Origin: Trematomus loennbergii
Lineage: Eukaryota > Chordata > Actinopteri > Perciformes > Nototheniidae
Assembly (NCBI GenBank): GCA_012861695.1
Contig: JAAOOA010000133.1
Location: 584,501-648,500 of the forward strand
Length of the DNA: 64,000 nt
Reading direction: 5' to 3'
In this document: piece by piece, positions 32,901 to 44,601 of the stretch
Numbering within the stretch: the first letter of the stretch is position 1
Layout: each line of letters begins with the position of its first letter
Notes under the pieces: generated by a model
What the model was told of the DNA's origin: nothing
The model's database searches: none
Seen by the model: the letters and a program-made list of their open reading frames with translations, nothing else
Translations under genes and position numbers: made by a program

Positions 32901-33995
32901 TAGGGGTGTAACAGTATACGTATTTGTACCGAAATTATTCTGTATGGGCCCTTCGGTTCGGTACACGTGTGTACCGAAGTGTACCGAGCGAATATGACGT
33001 TAAACGTAAAAAATTGAGAACGTGAACAACTTTTTGGAAGTAATCTCAGGTGCTGTGACGCAGCATTCAGTGTAATTTGCTCACATTGGGTTCAACGCGT
33101 CATAGAGCGACCAAGTCATATCATTGGACGAGAGGCATACTATGAGAGCTGGTCACAGGGATACGTTCAAATGTAGTCAGTAGTTTGAGGAACTGTCGAA
33201 ATGGCGAACGCAAATAAAGTTGAGCTCGAAAATCCTCCAGCATCATTGAAGTCTCCGGTTTGGGAACATTTTGGTTTTGCAGTTACGTACAAGGATGACG
33301 GACAAAGACAGGTGGACCGAACCAAAGCTGTTTGTCGGCATTGTTCAACTAAAATTGGTTACGCGGCTGGCAATACATCAAACTTGCACACTCATTTGAA
33401 AAGGCATCCCCCGAACGTGAATATCACCGGTACCAAAAGAAAAAAGACTGAAGTGCAAACTCAACTCCCACTAGCATTTAAGCCTCCACACTCGCAAAAA
33501 GTTCAGACCGAGCCAAAGCTATTACAAACGCCAAATATCCTTATGTTGCCTGTTAGCAAAGCGCTACCTGCTGTATCTGCTACCTCTGTCCCTAGCGAGA
33601 GGGTGTTCTCCACAGCAGGAGACATTGTTAGTGCCAGCAGATCTGCCCTTTCGGCAAGCAATGTGGACAAGTTAATTTTTCTTTAAAAAAACATGAAAAT
33701 ACAATGACAAGCAAGCAAGTCCTAATGTCAAGCTGGCTGCTTAGGTACTAGTACAGTACAGTTCAAATACAGATTATTTCAGTTCATCGAAATGCTGCAC
33801 CTTAATGTTTATTTTATCATATTTTGTATTTATTTGAGTGAATACATTATTCACAGTTTAATAATAATTAAAAACCCCAAAAAGATATTTTATGTTTTGT
33901 GATCATTTTTTCTGCTGTACCGAAAATGTACCGAACGTGACCTAAAAACCGAGGTACGTACCGAACCGAAATGTTTGTGAACCGTTACACCCCTA
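32901..33995 (+). mobile_element. Internally deleted hAT element with intact short ORF
   Basis: The termini are inverted (TAGGGGTGTAACAG on the left; GAACCGTTACACCCCTA on the right), flanked by the exact 8-bp target duplication GTGCATAA (32893-32900 and 33996-34003). Length 1095 bp. It holds one uninterrupted ORF (33201-33686). Repeated GGTACCGA-type motifs near both ends (GTACCGAAGTGTACCGAGCG, GTACGTACCGAACCG) look like subterminal transposase-binding repeats. Confidence 0.9.
33201..33686 (+). CDS. BED finger-hATC mini-protein of a hAT derivative
   Basis: A 161-aa ORF from ATG to TAA. Residues about 15-73 form a BED zinc finger (SPVWEHFGF, CRHCSTKIGYAAGNTSNLHT, then HLKRHP). A short basic linker (TKRKK) follows. 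Residues about 124-161 are the C-terminal part of the hATC dimerisation domain (PSERVFSTAGDIVSASRSAL, then NVDKLIFL). The entire RNase H-like catalytic DDE region between them is gone, yet the frame is kept. By family knowledge, BED binds the transposon ends and hATC mediates dimerisation, so the product could bind ends without cutting and act as a repressor of active relatives. That role is inference. Whether it is expressed is unknown. Confidence 0.72.
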   Translation: MANANKVELENPPASLKSPVWEHFGFAVTYKDDGQRQVDRTKAVCRHCSTKIGYAAGNTSNLHTHLKRHPPNVNITGTKRKKTEVQTQLPLAFKPPHSQKVQTEPKLLQTPNILMLPVSKALPAVSATSVPSERVFSTAGDIVSASRSALSASNVDKLIFL

Positions 33996-34126
33996 GTGCA
34001 TAACAATGCAATTAATCGCAGAAAATAATTTGATTAATCATGATTAAAATGTAATCGTTGCCCAGCAATAATAAACAGTCAGAAGTGTTACCAAATTGTT
34101 TAACGTGTTACCAAAAGAGTTTAAAG

Positions 34127-35650
34127 CAGGGCTGTCCAAACCTTTTTCACGAGGGCCACATACAGAAAAACATACGAAGGGCTGGGGCACTCATAAAGGT
34201 GAGGTATATTGCCTCATCAGTTAAAGGGGACCTATCATGCAAAATGCACTTTTGTACGTCTTTTATACATGAATATGTGTCCCCGGTGTTCCAGGGAACT
34301 CACCAAGTGTCAGAAAACACAACCCTCTCTATTTTCCTCCATACCCAAATCTCTAAAAAAGGGGCTGCAACGGATCTGATAAAAACTGATCCAGATTTGA
34401 ACACTTCACTGACGTCAGTAAAGTGGCGCTACGGCTATTGGGCCAACTCTCCACCAATCAGGGGAATGTGGGGTTGGGCCACGGCCGGCCATTGCAGTTG
34501 AAAGCGCTGGAGACGCTGTAGTACATATGCCAGGCCTGTAAGTGGCGCTGTAGTCTGCCACAAAAGCAGCGAAGAAGACTTCCCGCGCATATGGTAACCA
34601 TGGTTACCCTTCTGTTTATTCTCCGCTTTTTTTCCTCCCTCCCCGAGGCAAGCGTTTGCTCCCGCTGCTTTAATTCAATGCAATCCCTCCCCGTCGAGGC
34701 AAGCACTGTAATTCTCTCCGGTTAGTCCACCAGCAGATGACAAACACCCACCTCTCCGCCTCTTCCAAGGAACGAGGGGACCGTGCGGCAGAGTTTCAGT
34801 TAGGTTTCTTTCGCCGGTCAAGATGTCCGTTAAAGTTTAAATCTTCCGGACAAAATTAGAAAAGTGCCGGTCAAAGGTCTTCTTTGTTATTTATTGAGCT
34901 TTAAAACAAATGAATAACGACTCTATAGGCCTATAATAACATGGAGGACGGAGATCTATTTTCTCCCCCTCTTCTGACTTCATCAGAGCACGGCTCCCCT
35001 CTCCTGCAGGGGGGCGTGGTCAGCTGCAGCTCACAGAATCAGCCCCGTAGACAGCAAACAGCAAATAGAGCGAAATGAGGCATGGCTAAAATGCATGATC
35101 TGTTTGGAATTTTGAAAACAGAAACGTATAAATATACCTTATATAGGTATGGCCCAACAATATATCATTTAAATATAGCATGATAGGTCCACTTTAAGTT
35201 ATAAGTTAGCAACATGTAGGTAAATTAGGCTCGATACTATGCTTTAAGAAAAAAACGCCTAATCACAGCTCTCTATAGGGTTTCATTTATCTTGTTGGCA
35301 GCTCATCCCTTAAAAACAGAAGTCTCAGAGTGATTATAATAAGATGAAATATGAAGGGTCTATTTCAAGCTTGTTATGAAAATAAGTTATTAGGCTTTTT
35401 GTATCAACTAAGATTTGTTAGAAAATGTTATCAACATGAATTGACTGAATTTATTTTAAGTGGGCTTATTAACACATGAATACTACTGTGTAATATATCT
35501 GTACATATATATTTAAGAAGTACAATATAAGAAAAGCAAAAGTTTCATTTGTGGGCCATATTTCATTATACTTTTTGAATTAGCTGAGGGCCAATTCAAA
35601 ATGGCCAGCGGGCCGCATTTGGCCCCCGGGCCGTAGTTTGGACACCTCTG
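34127..35650. mobile_element. hAT element (CAGGGCTGTCCAAAC termini)
   Basis: Left end CAGGGCTGTCCAAACC, right end GTAGTTTGGACACCTCTG. The flanks GTTTAAAG (34119-34126) and CTTTAAAG (35651-35658) match at 7 of 8 positions, a hAT target duplication. No transposase. A TTAA MITE (34225-35193) is nested inside. The right end lies only 34 bp from the exon 1 splice donor of the zinc-finger gene. Confidence 0.82.
34225..35193. mobile_element. TTAA-flanked MITE, family AGGGGACCTATCATGC
   Basis: TTAA (34221-34224), AGGGGACCTATCATGC ... GCATGATAGGTCCACT, TTAA (35194-35197). A 969-bp non-coding piggyBac-like element nested in the hAT above. Confidence 0.82.
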
Positions 35651-35685
35651 CTTTAAAGTGTTAATGAAGAGTAAAGGGAACAGAC

Positions 35686-35878
35686 CTGCTCTGTGTATCC
35701 GAAGCTGAGGCTGTAAAACAGCGTCCAGTAGTTTCTGGAGTCTCTCGTTCTCCTCTTTGGAAAGAGACAGCTCCTCCTCGAGCTCTGCTATCGTTTTTTC
35801 AAACAGAGCAAATATCTCTTCAGGAGCAGCAGTGAGTCGCTGCTTCTTCAACGACAGCAGCATTTGGACTTTACTCAT
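35686..35878 (-). CDS. First coding exon of the C2H2 zinc-finger gene, unit A
   Basis: Encodes 64 residues plus one base. MSKVQMLLSLKKQRLTAAPE opens the exon, followed by a leucine/glutamate-rich coiled coil and KLLDAVLQPQLRIHRA. This is the standard N-terminal exon of a large teleost zinc-finger family. The donor is GCAG|GTCTGT at 35686/35685, in phase with the acceptor at 25155; the junction codon becomes GAC (Asp). An upstream in-frame ATG at 35938 could add 20 residues, but the family start is MSKVQ. The intron is 10.5 kb and filled with transposons. Confidence 0.85.
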
Positions 35879-36204
35879 GTTTACTAGATCACCTTTTCCT
35901 GCAAACTCCGTTAAACACACCGTTTCTCTCTTCACCAAACTCTCAATCTGACTAGTGTTGCTAACGTGTTTCCAGCTAGCATGCTAAGCTAGCTCCTATA
36001 GTCCGAGGTAAACGCTCCAGAAAAAAGAGCACAGAGTCTATTCGGAGGTTTATCCAGACACACAGATGATGGATCAGTAGTGCTGGAGCTCACAAACGCT
36101 TTCTCAGGAACACAGAGAGAGAGAGAGAACCGTAGCGACGAGACGCCACATGGATCCAGGTTAGAAAGAGCTGGGAACTTCACTTCCGGTGAAGACGCCT
36201 CCTC
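35879..36204 (-). promoter_or_regulatory. Upstream region / 5' UTR of the zinc-finger gene
   Basis: GC-richer than the surrounding transposons, with stop codons in all coding-like frames; ends at TTCCGGTGAAGACGCC (36184-36199), next to the (CTT)n tail of a LINE. Position argues for promoter and 5' UTR; no TATA box or defined site was identified. Confidence 0.4.
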
Positions 36205-37060
36205 CTTCTTCTTCTTCTCTCAGTTTTTGGCGGATTGCAAACAACTTTAAGGTGCATACCGCCACCTACTGTACATGAGTGTGAATCATCATATCATTCC
36301 ATCTCTTAACTCATGGACGTATATCTATGATCTAATCAAAAATAAATAAATAAACAAAAAACATAAATAAATAAAACAAAACAAAACAACAATCCATGAT
36401 CTATTCTAACCTAATGTTACATTATGTTTCCTACCCCAGTTTCCCTCAGAAAGGTAAACCATTCAATGCTGTGTGATTTAGTCTGAGTCTAGCTATCATG
36501 ATTTCCTCCCTTCTGTTTCTTTCTTTATTCATTGTAATTGTGTTTTGAACTTTATGATACTCTTTGCCTTTCTGGTCTTTCTCCCACCTTTTCTGCCAGA
36601 TCTCCATCCCTTTCTTCTTAATCACTGCTTTTCCTTCTCCTTTTCCAAGTTGAACTGGTAATGTTATTTCCTTTTGTAGTGCACTTTTTGCTCATTTATC
36701 AGCACACTCGTTCCCTTTCACCCCCTCATGTGCAGGCAGCCAGCAGAACTGCAGATCTATACCGCCTCTGTGAAGTCTTAACAGGCTATGATTCAGTTCT
36801 ATGAGAATGTCTTCTCTGACAGTTGTTGTTGACTGTATGCTTTGTAATATGGACAATGAATCTATATATCACCACCCTATCTGGTCTGACCTCTTCAACC
36901 CACTGTAATCCTATTATTACTGCCAGCCTTTCTGCTGTGTACACTGATAATTGATCAGACGCTCTTTTTGAGATCGATATTTTAAAGTCTGGGATATATA
37001 CCAACTCCAACACACTCTTCCTTGTTCTTAGAACCCTCTGTGTACATTTTGAGGTAATTG
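36205..37060 (-). mobile_element. 3' end of an RNase H-bearing LINE, unit B
   Basis: Same LINE as 2411-3425 but with its true 3' terminus: GTAGGTGGCGGTATGCACCT, then TTGCAATCCGCC and an (AGA)n tail on the minus strand. Relative to unit A it lacks about 208 bp (A 2616-2823). It marks the left edge of unit B. Confidence 0.75.
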
Positions 37061-37067
37061 TAACAAT

Positions 37068-37590
37068 AATAATAATAATTTGAATTTATATAGTGCCTTT
37101 CATAACCTCAAGGTCGCTTTACAAAGAAACATACAAGGACAAGACATAAAACATAAAAAAACATAAACATAAAACAGGGGCAGAAATGGAAGTGTAAGTG
37201 GGGGGGGAGTGAGTTATAGTTGGAAGGCGATGTTGAACGGATGAGTTTTAAGGGTTGATATGAAGATGTTGAGAGAAGGGGCGTTGCAGATTTCTGCAGG
37301 GAGGGAGTTCCAGAGGGTGGGGCAGCGACACTGAAGGCACGGTCCCCGAAGGTGCGGAGGTGTGAATGGGGAATGGAGAGCAGGCCGGAGTCTGAGGATC
37401 GAAGGGTGGGACGGGATGTAAGGGTGGAGGAGATCTGTGAGGTACTGAGGGGAGAGGGCATGGAGGGATTTGTAGGTGAGGAGCAGGAGTTTGTAAGTGA
37501 TGCAGGACTTGACCGGGAGCCAGTGGAGGTTGAAGAGAGTAGGGGTGATGTGCTGCCAGGGCTTGGTGCGTGTGAGAACCCTGGCAATTG
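37068..37590 (-). mobile_element. L2-clade LINE 3' fragment, unit B
   Basis: Counterpart of 3430-3958 with the same HWLPVKSCITYKLL and GDRAFSV landmarks and (AAT)n tail, but with different small indels that break the frame at different points. Confidence 0.78.
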
Positions 37591-37724
37591 TCAAATAAAT
37601 AAACAAATCAAATATCTGTATAGCAATTACAAATGTTTGGCATATCTGAAGCTGATGTTCTTGCAGGATTCGTGCTGTTCGGAGTTTGCATCCTCGTGGT
37701 TGATTGCACTTATTGTAAGCTGCA

Positions 37725-38148
37725 GAGGTGGAATAAGTACTCAGATCTTGTGCTTGAGTAAAAGTAGAAGTACTCAGATCTTGTACCTGAGTAAAAGTAG
37801 AAGTACTCAGACCTTGTACTTGAGTAAAAATAGATGTACTCAGATATTTTACTTGAGTAAAAGTAGAAATACCAGAGTGTAGGAATACTCTGTTACAGTA
37901 AAAGTCCTGCATTCAAGATGTTACTGAAGTAAAAGTACAAAAGTATTGGCATCAAAACATAGTTAAAGTTCCAAAAGTAAAAGTACTCAATATGCAGATC
38001 GACACATTCAGAATAATATATATGATATGTTTTGATTATAATCATTGATGCATTCATGTGTTTATCACATTTAAATGCTGGATTTATTTGTATTGTGTTG
38101 ATCATTTCTACACACGGTGGTATTGCTATTTTTATTTATGTTAAAGTG
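37725..38148. repeat. AAGTAC-rich interspersed repeat (partial), unit B
   Basis: Counterpart of 4098-4480, with one extra GTACTCAGATCTTGTACCTG block (37780-37800). Confidence 0.6.
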
Positions 38149-38358
38149 CAGCAGGAGGGGACTCTTTAAAGTAGAGACACTACATACTGATATACACCTG
38201 AACATCAGCAGGAGAGGACTCTTTAAAGTAGAGACACTACATACTGACATACACCTGAACATCAGCAGGAGAGGACTCTTTAAAGTAGAGACACTACATA
38301 CTGATATACACCTGAACATCAGCAGGAGAGGACTCTTTAAAGTAGAGACACTCCATAC
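38149..38358. repeat. 57-bp minisatellite, unit B
   Basis: Units start at 38149, 38206, 38263 and 38320. One unit fewer than in unit A. Confidence 0.9.
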
Positions 38359-38559
38359 AGTGATTTTAGTGTCATGTGAAATCTCTGTTTCTTCACTTAA
38401 TGCTTATCCTTGTTTTAAGTTGCAAATGGTCCTGCAGTGATGCAAAAAACCTTCCAGACTTTATCTGATAATAAAGTATCATCGTATGTTGTGAAAACAG
38501 CAGCATGGGTATTTACATCTGTGCTTTAATATTTATTTACAGTATTTTAATAATCTCAC

Positions 38560-39774
38560 CTCATCACAGAAGTCAGCGTTCTGCGTGCACACTATTGTTT
38601 AGGGGCACCAAACCTGAAAGAAAAGAGAAGAAGAGGAGATTAATTTCAGGTTAAAAATATTGTTATTTCTGCGTCCTGATGGTTGCATTTTAGAAAAAGT
38701 CAGATTTTTTTTCTGATTTTACTTCCATTCTTGAGAGGATAATAAATACATGGATCCTGATATTGAAGACCAAGCCGGTGACGAGTGAGATTTTTCTAAC
38801 AAAAACACACATGTGAAAGGGAAGGAAAATGGGAGACAGTGTGGGTGCCTCGAGGCGAATCATTTTCAGATTATATATATACACAGTATTCTGGTCTTGG
38901 ACATCACTGAATCCTTTCTGGCAGGAAGATCATGGACTTTTACGAAAAGTTTTCAGATAGACTTTCCATTTAACTTTGAATCTTAATATTCGATGATTCC
39001 TCTAAAGTAAAATATTTATTTTGAACCCTGAGTGCTGCTAGCAAGAATGGCATTACTAGAATGTGGTTAAAACCAGGAAAACCTATTGTGGATATGGGCA
39101 TTGTTTAGGATATTTTGGAGGATTACCTTTGCTTTGAGATAGCGACACATTGAATATGTGACATGTCTCCATGCTTTAATGTTCAAAAAGCTCTTTATTT
39201 TTCTCATACTAGAGGAGAATCTCCAAAAACAGAATAGGGCCTCTTTAAGATTCACATATCATGAATGAGGCTTCAAACACCTGGTCAGGTAAAGTGTGAT
39301 TACAGGTGATCTTGTGAAGTGTATCTACCTGTATATGCATTTGGAAATACATTTTGCGACAGAGAGCGTCCGTCCTCTGAACCGGAAAAGCTTCGGGCCA
39401 TTTACTGAAGTAATCGATGAGCACTATGACGTTAGAGTTCCCCTGCTGCGTCTCTGGGAAAGGCCCTGAGGAAGAGGAAGAGGAAGATAAGGTGAGGTGA
39501 GGTGAGGTGAGGTTAGGTGAAGTTAGGTGAGGTTAGGTAAGATAAGGTAAGGTAAGGTGAGGTGAGGTAAGGTAAGGTGAGGTAAGGTAAGGCAACGTAA
39601 CATTTAGTAAGAAATAAAACAGCAGATAAATATAATTTGAGGAAATTAAATTAAGGCAAAAACTATAATGTCGATCCCAACGATCTCCCAAGGTGCGTCC
39701 ACTTTAATGGGCCGGACCGTCCTGGCCAGGTTTTTACTCCTTTCTGTGTGCTGACAGGTGTCACACACTTTGAT
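38560..39774 (-). pseudogene. Integrase-derived gene copy, broken, unit B
   Basis: Counterparts of three of the four unit A exons: 39663-39774, 39329-39465 and 38560-38613. Breaks: the donor of the first is GT to TT (plus-strand C to A, at 39662), the second lacks 2 bp in an AG dinucleotide run (137 against 139 nt), and the third lacks one T in a T-run (54 against 55 nt). The zinc-binding exon is absent because unit B diverges at 39836. It cannot encode a working protein as written; some of these changes could be consensus errors. Confidence 0.75.
39486..39598. repeat. GGTRA microsatellite tract, unit B
   Basis: Counterpart of 5880-5998 with a different order of GGTGA and GGTTA units; again directly upstream of an integrase-like exon on the minus strand. 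Confidence 0.85.
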
Positions 39775-39858
39775 CTGAAACAGGACACAGTTCAAAGTTA
39801 AATATTAATATAACTATTAAGTCACAGTGTCATAGAGTATTTGGAGTATACAACCCGA

Positions 39859-40918
39859 GGTTGCGGTCGAATACTAAAAAAAACAGCTCCTAAGTTCTAA
39901 CCCTATCGTCTATTCCTTGACCTCGGAGTGAAACGTCATGGGTTAAGGGATAGTGGATAGGAGAATTCAAAAGGATTTAGGAGAAGAGACTGCGGTACTT
40001 TATGTCAGAATCCGACTGCACTTTCACTATCCGACGTGTTTATGATGCGCCAGCGGAGGTCATAAATGTGCGCCTGCTGCTGTGGGGAAACTATGGAAAC
40101 TCCAGTTTTCTATACAGCGGACTACAACAGGGATGTTTAATAAGAACGAGGGACTACTGTAAACTCATCTAGAGACTCTGCACCATGCTCTGATGCTGTT
40201 GTTTTATGCTTTATGAACGGGGACAACAGAGAAACATATTCTTCATGACCAAAGTTGGAATTGAAATAAAAAAGGAAAGTGAAACTTATGCTCGTCACCC
40301 TCTCCCTCCGGTCCACATTAATACAAATGATCCCAATACGTATGATTGCATGAAAAGATCTTAAATCAATATAAATGTATTTATTATAAACGTTAGTCCT
40401 TAACATCTATCACTGTGTATATCACCATTCAAACATCTTTTAAAAGTTGAACAAACCCCACACAGCTCAGTAAAGACTGTGAAATGTTGACTTTATTTGA
40501 TCATTTCAGTAAAAACTAACGTTCATATTTCTCTTTTTGATTATAATACTGATGAACGTTCAAAACAAAGCACTTTGGCAACTTACCACATACGTTTTAA
40601 AATGCTTAATAAGCACCGTAACTTTCATGATATCATTTCGCGTTCATAATCGGTTGTTTCCGTGGATGGCCGACTGTTGGGTGACGGCAAATGCCGCGGC
40701 CGCAAGGCATTGTGGGGCAGCATTTTCTCCTCTCCTTTCGGTTAGGGAGGTCCAGTGGTTCCTAAGCTAAAGGAGGTTATAAAGGAAGTTTGAAACCTCC
40801 TTTCCTTTTAATTTAGAGAATTCGAACGGCACTTATCATGGCTGCCACTGAGGGACTTCCGGGTCATTTCACTCCGTTAGGAAGGTTCTTAAGCTAAATG
40901 GACTATTCGACCGCAACC
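39859..40918. mobile_element. TIR DNA element GGTTGCGGTCGAATA, unit B only
   Basis: Perfect 15-bp inverted ends GGTTGCGGTCGAATA (39859-39873) and TATTCGACCGCAACC (40904-40918). The 1.06-kb interior has no transposase ORF. The superfamily was not determined; AGTAT occurs in both flanks but not at a clean junction. It lies at the point where unit B lacks unit A bases 6236-10746. Confidence 0.75.
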
Positions 40919-41246
40919 CCAGTATCCCCATCAGGCTCCGGTTGAGAGAAAAGATTATTCATTTACCCCTTTTAGAAGTGAAGGTATAGTCATTTGTTCT
41001 GGGAATGTCATTTCGAGCCTGAGACCTGAAAAACAGGTTAACAGGTTAAGGCAGGGATTATTTGCAGCGAGTTCTCCTTAGCAACGGTCTGTTCTCCTTA
41101 GTAACGGTCTGCTAGCTAAAATTGACAACCTCTGGAAAGTCCAAAATGAACAATCAGAATCGAGTATTCAACTCAGCCATGTAATGAATGTGTGCATACA
41201 GTAACACATCGCTGAAACAACCTGCAACCCCCCCCTCTCTCCTCAG

Positions 41247-43111
41247 GAGTCCTACCTCGCTCCAAAGTTCAAGCAGATAGTGGATTTCTGCCGAGTCAGC
41301 GCCGTCAGGGGGGGGGCTCTCTGAGACTTGCTGCAGGAGGAGGCAGGTGAGAGGTTCACCTTTGACCTCTTCGTGAATAATGTGCACTTTTAATGTCAAT
41401 TACAGTAGATTTCATTTTATTTGTTGGTTGACTGAAGATTACGCCATGTGCCATGCAAGTCCCGGTTATACAGGATATAAAAAAGTCCTGAAATACATTT
41501 TAAATATGTTACAAAGACAGTGAAATTAACAGTTAAACCAAATATTAAAAGGGCCCTATTATGTTTTTTAGGGTGTTCCCTTTCCTGTAGTGAGTTATAA
41601 ACATTACAAAGACGTTGAAAGGTGAAGCTGACGCAACACAAATGAATAATTCCCATTTTTCTCTGTTGACTTTAAAGAGTATACATACTGTTATGCTTGC
41701 TATGTCTTAGTTCAAAATTATATTTAAAATATCATTTTATTAAAAAAATGTGGTTGAATCCCAAGTGTACAGATACATCACGTAAGGCTTGGTTATACAG
41801 GCATACAAATGTCTTAAAATCCATTTTTAAATGTATTAAAAAAGCAAAAACATGGGAAGTATTAGCTCTCATACAAAAACATTTGTAAAAATGTCCCTTT
41901 TAGGATGATGGAGTTGGTAAAATTGAAGTTGTTTTAATGACGATCTCAAATTAAAAGGATTCAAAACAGTATTTTTAAAGCAGGATATAAATAAAGGCGG
42001 ATAACATTTTAATTACTTATTAAAGGAACAAAACCCTCTTCTCTAGTGGCCTAATAATGAACAAAACTAAATACAAAACAGTCACCCTGCACCTCATGTT
42101 TCCCCCCTTTATAACCATTGATTCCCATGTTTCTGTTGAAGCTGCCCGAGTTTATCGCTTCCCGGTGTTTGAGAGAAGCTTCTGTGAGCAGCTGGTGGAG
42201 GAGCTGGAGCACTTTGAGCAGTCCTCCGCCCCCAAAGGAAGACCCAACACCATGAACCACTACGGGGTAATTCTACCTCCAAAACACTATTTATTCACTG
42301 CACATTCACATTTAATACTTATGGTGCCATGACATTTTGATCTTTGACCTCCTGTAGTCCCTCAGTCAGGAAATATGTGAAGCTCGATGAAATATCAGAG
42401 GTTTCGTGCGAGGACTTTTATATAAATATAAGGGTCATGACAGGAACACTACATGTGAATAGGGTCAAATATTTAACTAATAGATATCACTATAAAACTT
42501 TCTCACTTTTTGTATTACAACTTTTATGAAATATTATGTTTATATGTGTAAATTAGGCATTTTCTTATCAAATATGTTTTATTACGGAGTATTCCAGAAC
42601 AGAATTGTGAACATTTGGTAAATCCATGTTAAAAAGTATTGTTTTATTTTGTTTGCATATTCAAATCAAGTTTTTACAAGTTTTCTGACGTTTCATGTCT
42701 AAATATGCAAATTAGGCTTCATGTGATCCTAACTGTTGGTGAATTCAGGAGAAATCTACAGACCCAAACAGACAAAGTTAGTCAAATAAACTCCTGCGTT
42801 TTAGCTGCTTTCTTACCTCTAGTCTGAAAGTGTGTTATTCATGAATGTCCTCCAGATCCTGCTGAATGAACTGGGCTTCGACGAGGGCTTCATCACGCCG
42901 CTCCGCCAGCGTTACCTGCAGCCGCTCACCTCCCTGCTCTACCCCGACTGTGGGGGGGGCAGCCTGGACAGCCACAAGGCCTTCGGTGAAATACGACATG
43001 GACGAAGACCGGGACCTGAGCTACCACTACGACAACGCAGAGGTCACGCTGAACGTTTCCCTCGGAAAGGACTTCACAGAGGGAAACCTTTATTTTGGGG
43101 ATATGAGACAG
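41247..43111 (+). pseudogene. ogfod2: ogfod2-like oxygenase copy, 3'-truncated, unit B
   Basis: Three exons: 41247-41346, 42142-42266 and 42856-43111. The first retains its donor (GCAG|GTGAGA) and joins in phase to the second (GCT, Ala), but an in-frame TGA follows a run of nine G. The third has the correct PLRQRYLQPL and DMDEDRDLSYHYDNAEVTL segments (with the HxD motif) that unit A lacks, but is missing 2 bp at AAGGCCTTCG(TG)GTG near 42984. The terminal exon with the distal His and Arg is absent: at 43894 the sequence jumps to the element found in unit A at 20850, a deletion of about 7.2 kb. This copy cannot make an active oxygenase. Confidence 0.85.
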
Positions 43112-43692
43112 GTGAATATATATACTTGTAATACTACCCACACCTACACCCCCGGGTTATACTCAGGGTTTCCTTAAAAGGCATCTTAAAATGAGGCCTT
43201 AATTGGTATAATTAGTCATGAAAAATGGTAAGACATGAGAATTGGCATTACAATTTTGACGTTGCAGAGTAGAATTTCAAAAATGATTGGTAACGTGTTT
43301 TGAAATCACCTTTGGCATCGTACCTTAAAGTGACACAGACTTTAAGAAAACATTGAATGTTTTGAATGCCTTGTGCCAATATATTATCTAACAGCATGTG
43401 CATTTGCTAAATTTGTCTTTCAAAAATAAACTATGTAGTAGATTTAAGTGCTAATTCACATTCTGGGTTTTAAAACTCCAGGACCATTTTTTGTTTTAAC
43501 TCTGTCCCAAAAATAATAGAAGCAAAAGTCAGTGTAAACCTTCAAATATTAAAATCCTTTAACCTTCACTTAACCTAATATCTACTTATATGCTGTGTTT
43601 TAATTTTGTTTACCATTGCCCAATTGTATTATATCCATTGTAAACAAATGATGTGTAGGACAGTGACATTTCTGCTATGAGTATTTTTATAT

Positions 43693-43805
43693 AACAGACA
43701 GGAAATAAACACTAAAGGGAACAGTAGAAGAAGACAGACCGGAAGTAAACACTAACCGGAACAGTAGGAGAAGGTAAACAGGAAGTAAACACTAAAGGGA
43801 ACACA
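43693..43805. repeat. 40-bp minisatellite, unit B
   Basis: About 2.8 copies of the unit described at 13413-13605. Confidence 0.85.
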
Positions 43806-43901
43806 GTTTGGGCTCTGTAGTGTTTAAGGACTGGTTAGTGGGACAGAAACTGGGAACAGTGGTATTTGGGAACATTACTCTTCACCACTGATGATGTTTT
43901 T

Positions 43902-44601
43902 GGTTGCGCTTCCACTTGGCCTAGTTCCGGCCCGGGGCTACTTTTTCACCTCTTTTCTGGCCCGACAAAATCGTGGTTCTATCGGGGCCAACAAACAGGG
44001 CTGAGTCGGGCTGAGTTTGCTAAACTAGAGAGAGAATCGCTGGCAAGGGGGCTACAACAAGATGAACATATTTGACCGTGATTTAATTGTAATACACGTT
44101 TCAAAATGATGCCGAAGTAACAACATACTGATACCGGTTAGTAAAAACCATGAATTAATGCTTTGACAAGTCTGCAGACAGACGGCAGGCGAAAAACCTT
44201 TTAAAATGCGTGTTTTCTAAATGGAGATTGGCTAAGCTAACGCAGTATATGCTCCGACCGTCCACACTCACAACAACGGCCTATACAGACATAAATAAAC
44301 CAGCGACTGTATTCGCCATGACAGACAGTCTGTGGTTTGTACTTGTTTAACTTTTGTCTAGTTTCTGAACAGATATGAGGAGCTGTGAGCTTGAGTGCTA
44401 ACAGCTAACGGCTGTGTTGTTTTCTGGGGTTCTCATTGAAGATGACGTCACGGCTCCGCCTACACTGCGTTACTATAGTAACTACCCCAGTTCCTAAACT
44501 GTAATGGAAGCGCAGCATGAAGGGAGCCGGCCCTAACAAGGCCCAACGCGGCCTAGCAGTACCGAGCGAGGCCGAGGCCAACCGTGTGGTGGAAATGCGC
44601 C
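43902..44601. mobile_element. Imperfect-TIR DNA element, unit B
   Basis: Counterpart of 20858-21392, with about 150 extra bases near 44211-44370 that unit A has lost. Same GGTTGCGCTTCCACTTGGCC and GTGGTGGAAATGCGCC ends. Confidence 0.6.

Noticed and set aside
38117..38440. 107-aa frame with repeated SRRGLFKVETLHTDIHLNI
   Set aside because: Reads through the 57-bp minisatellite; period divisible by three keeps it open without coding selection.
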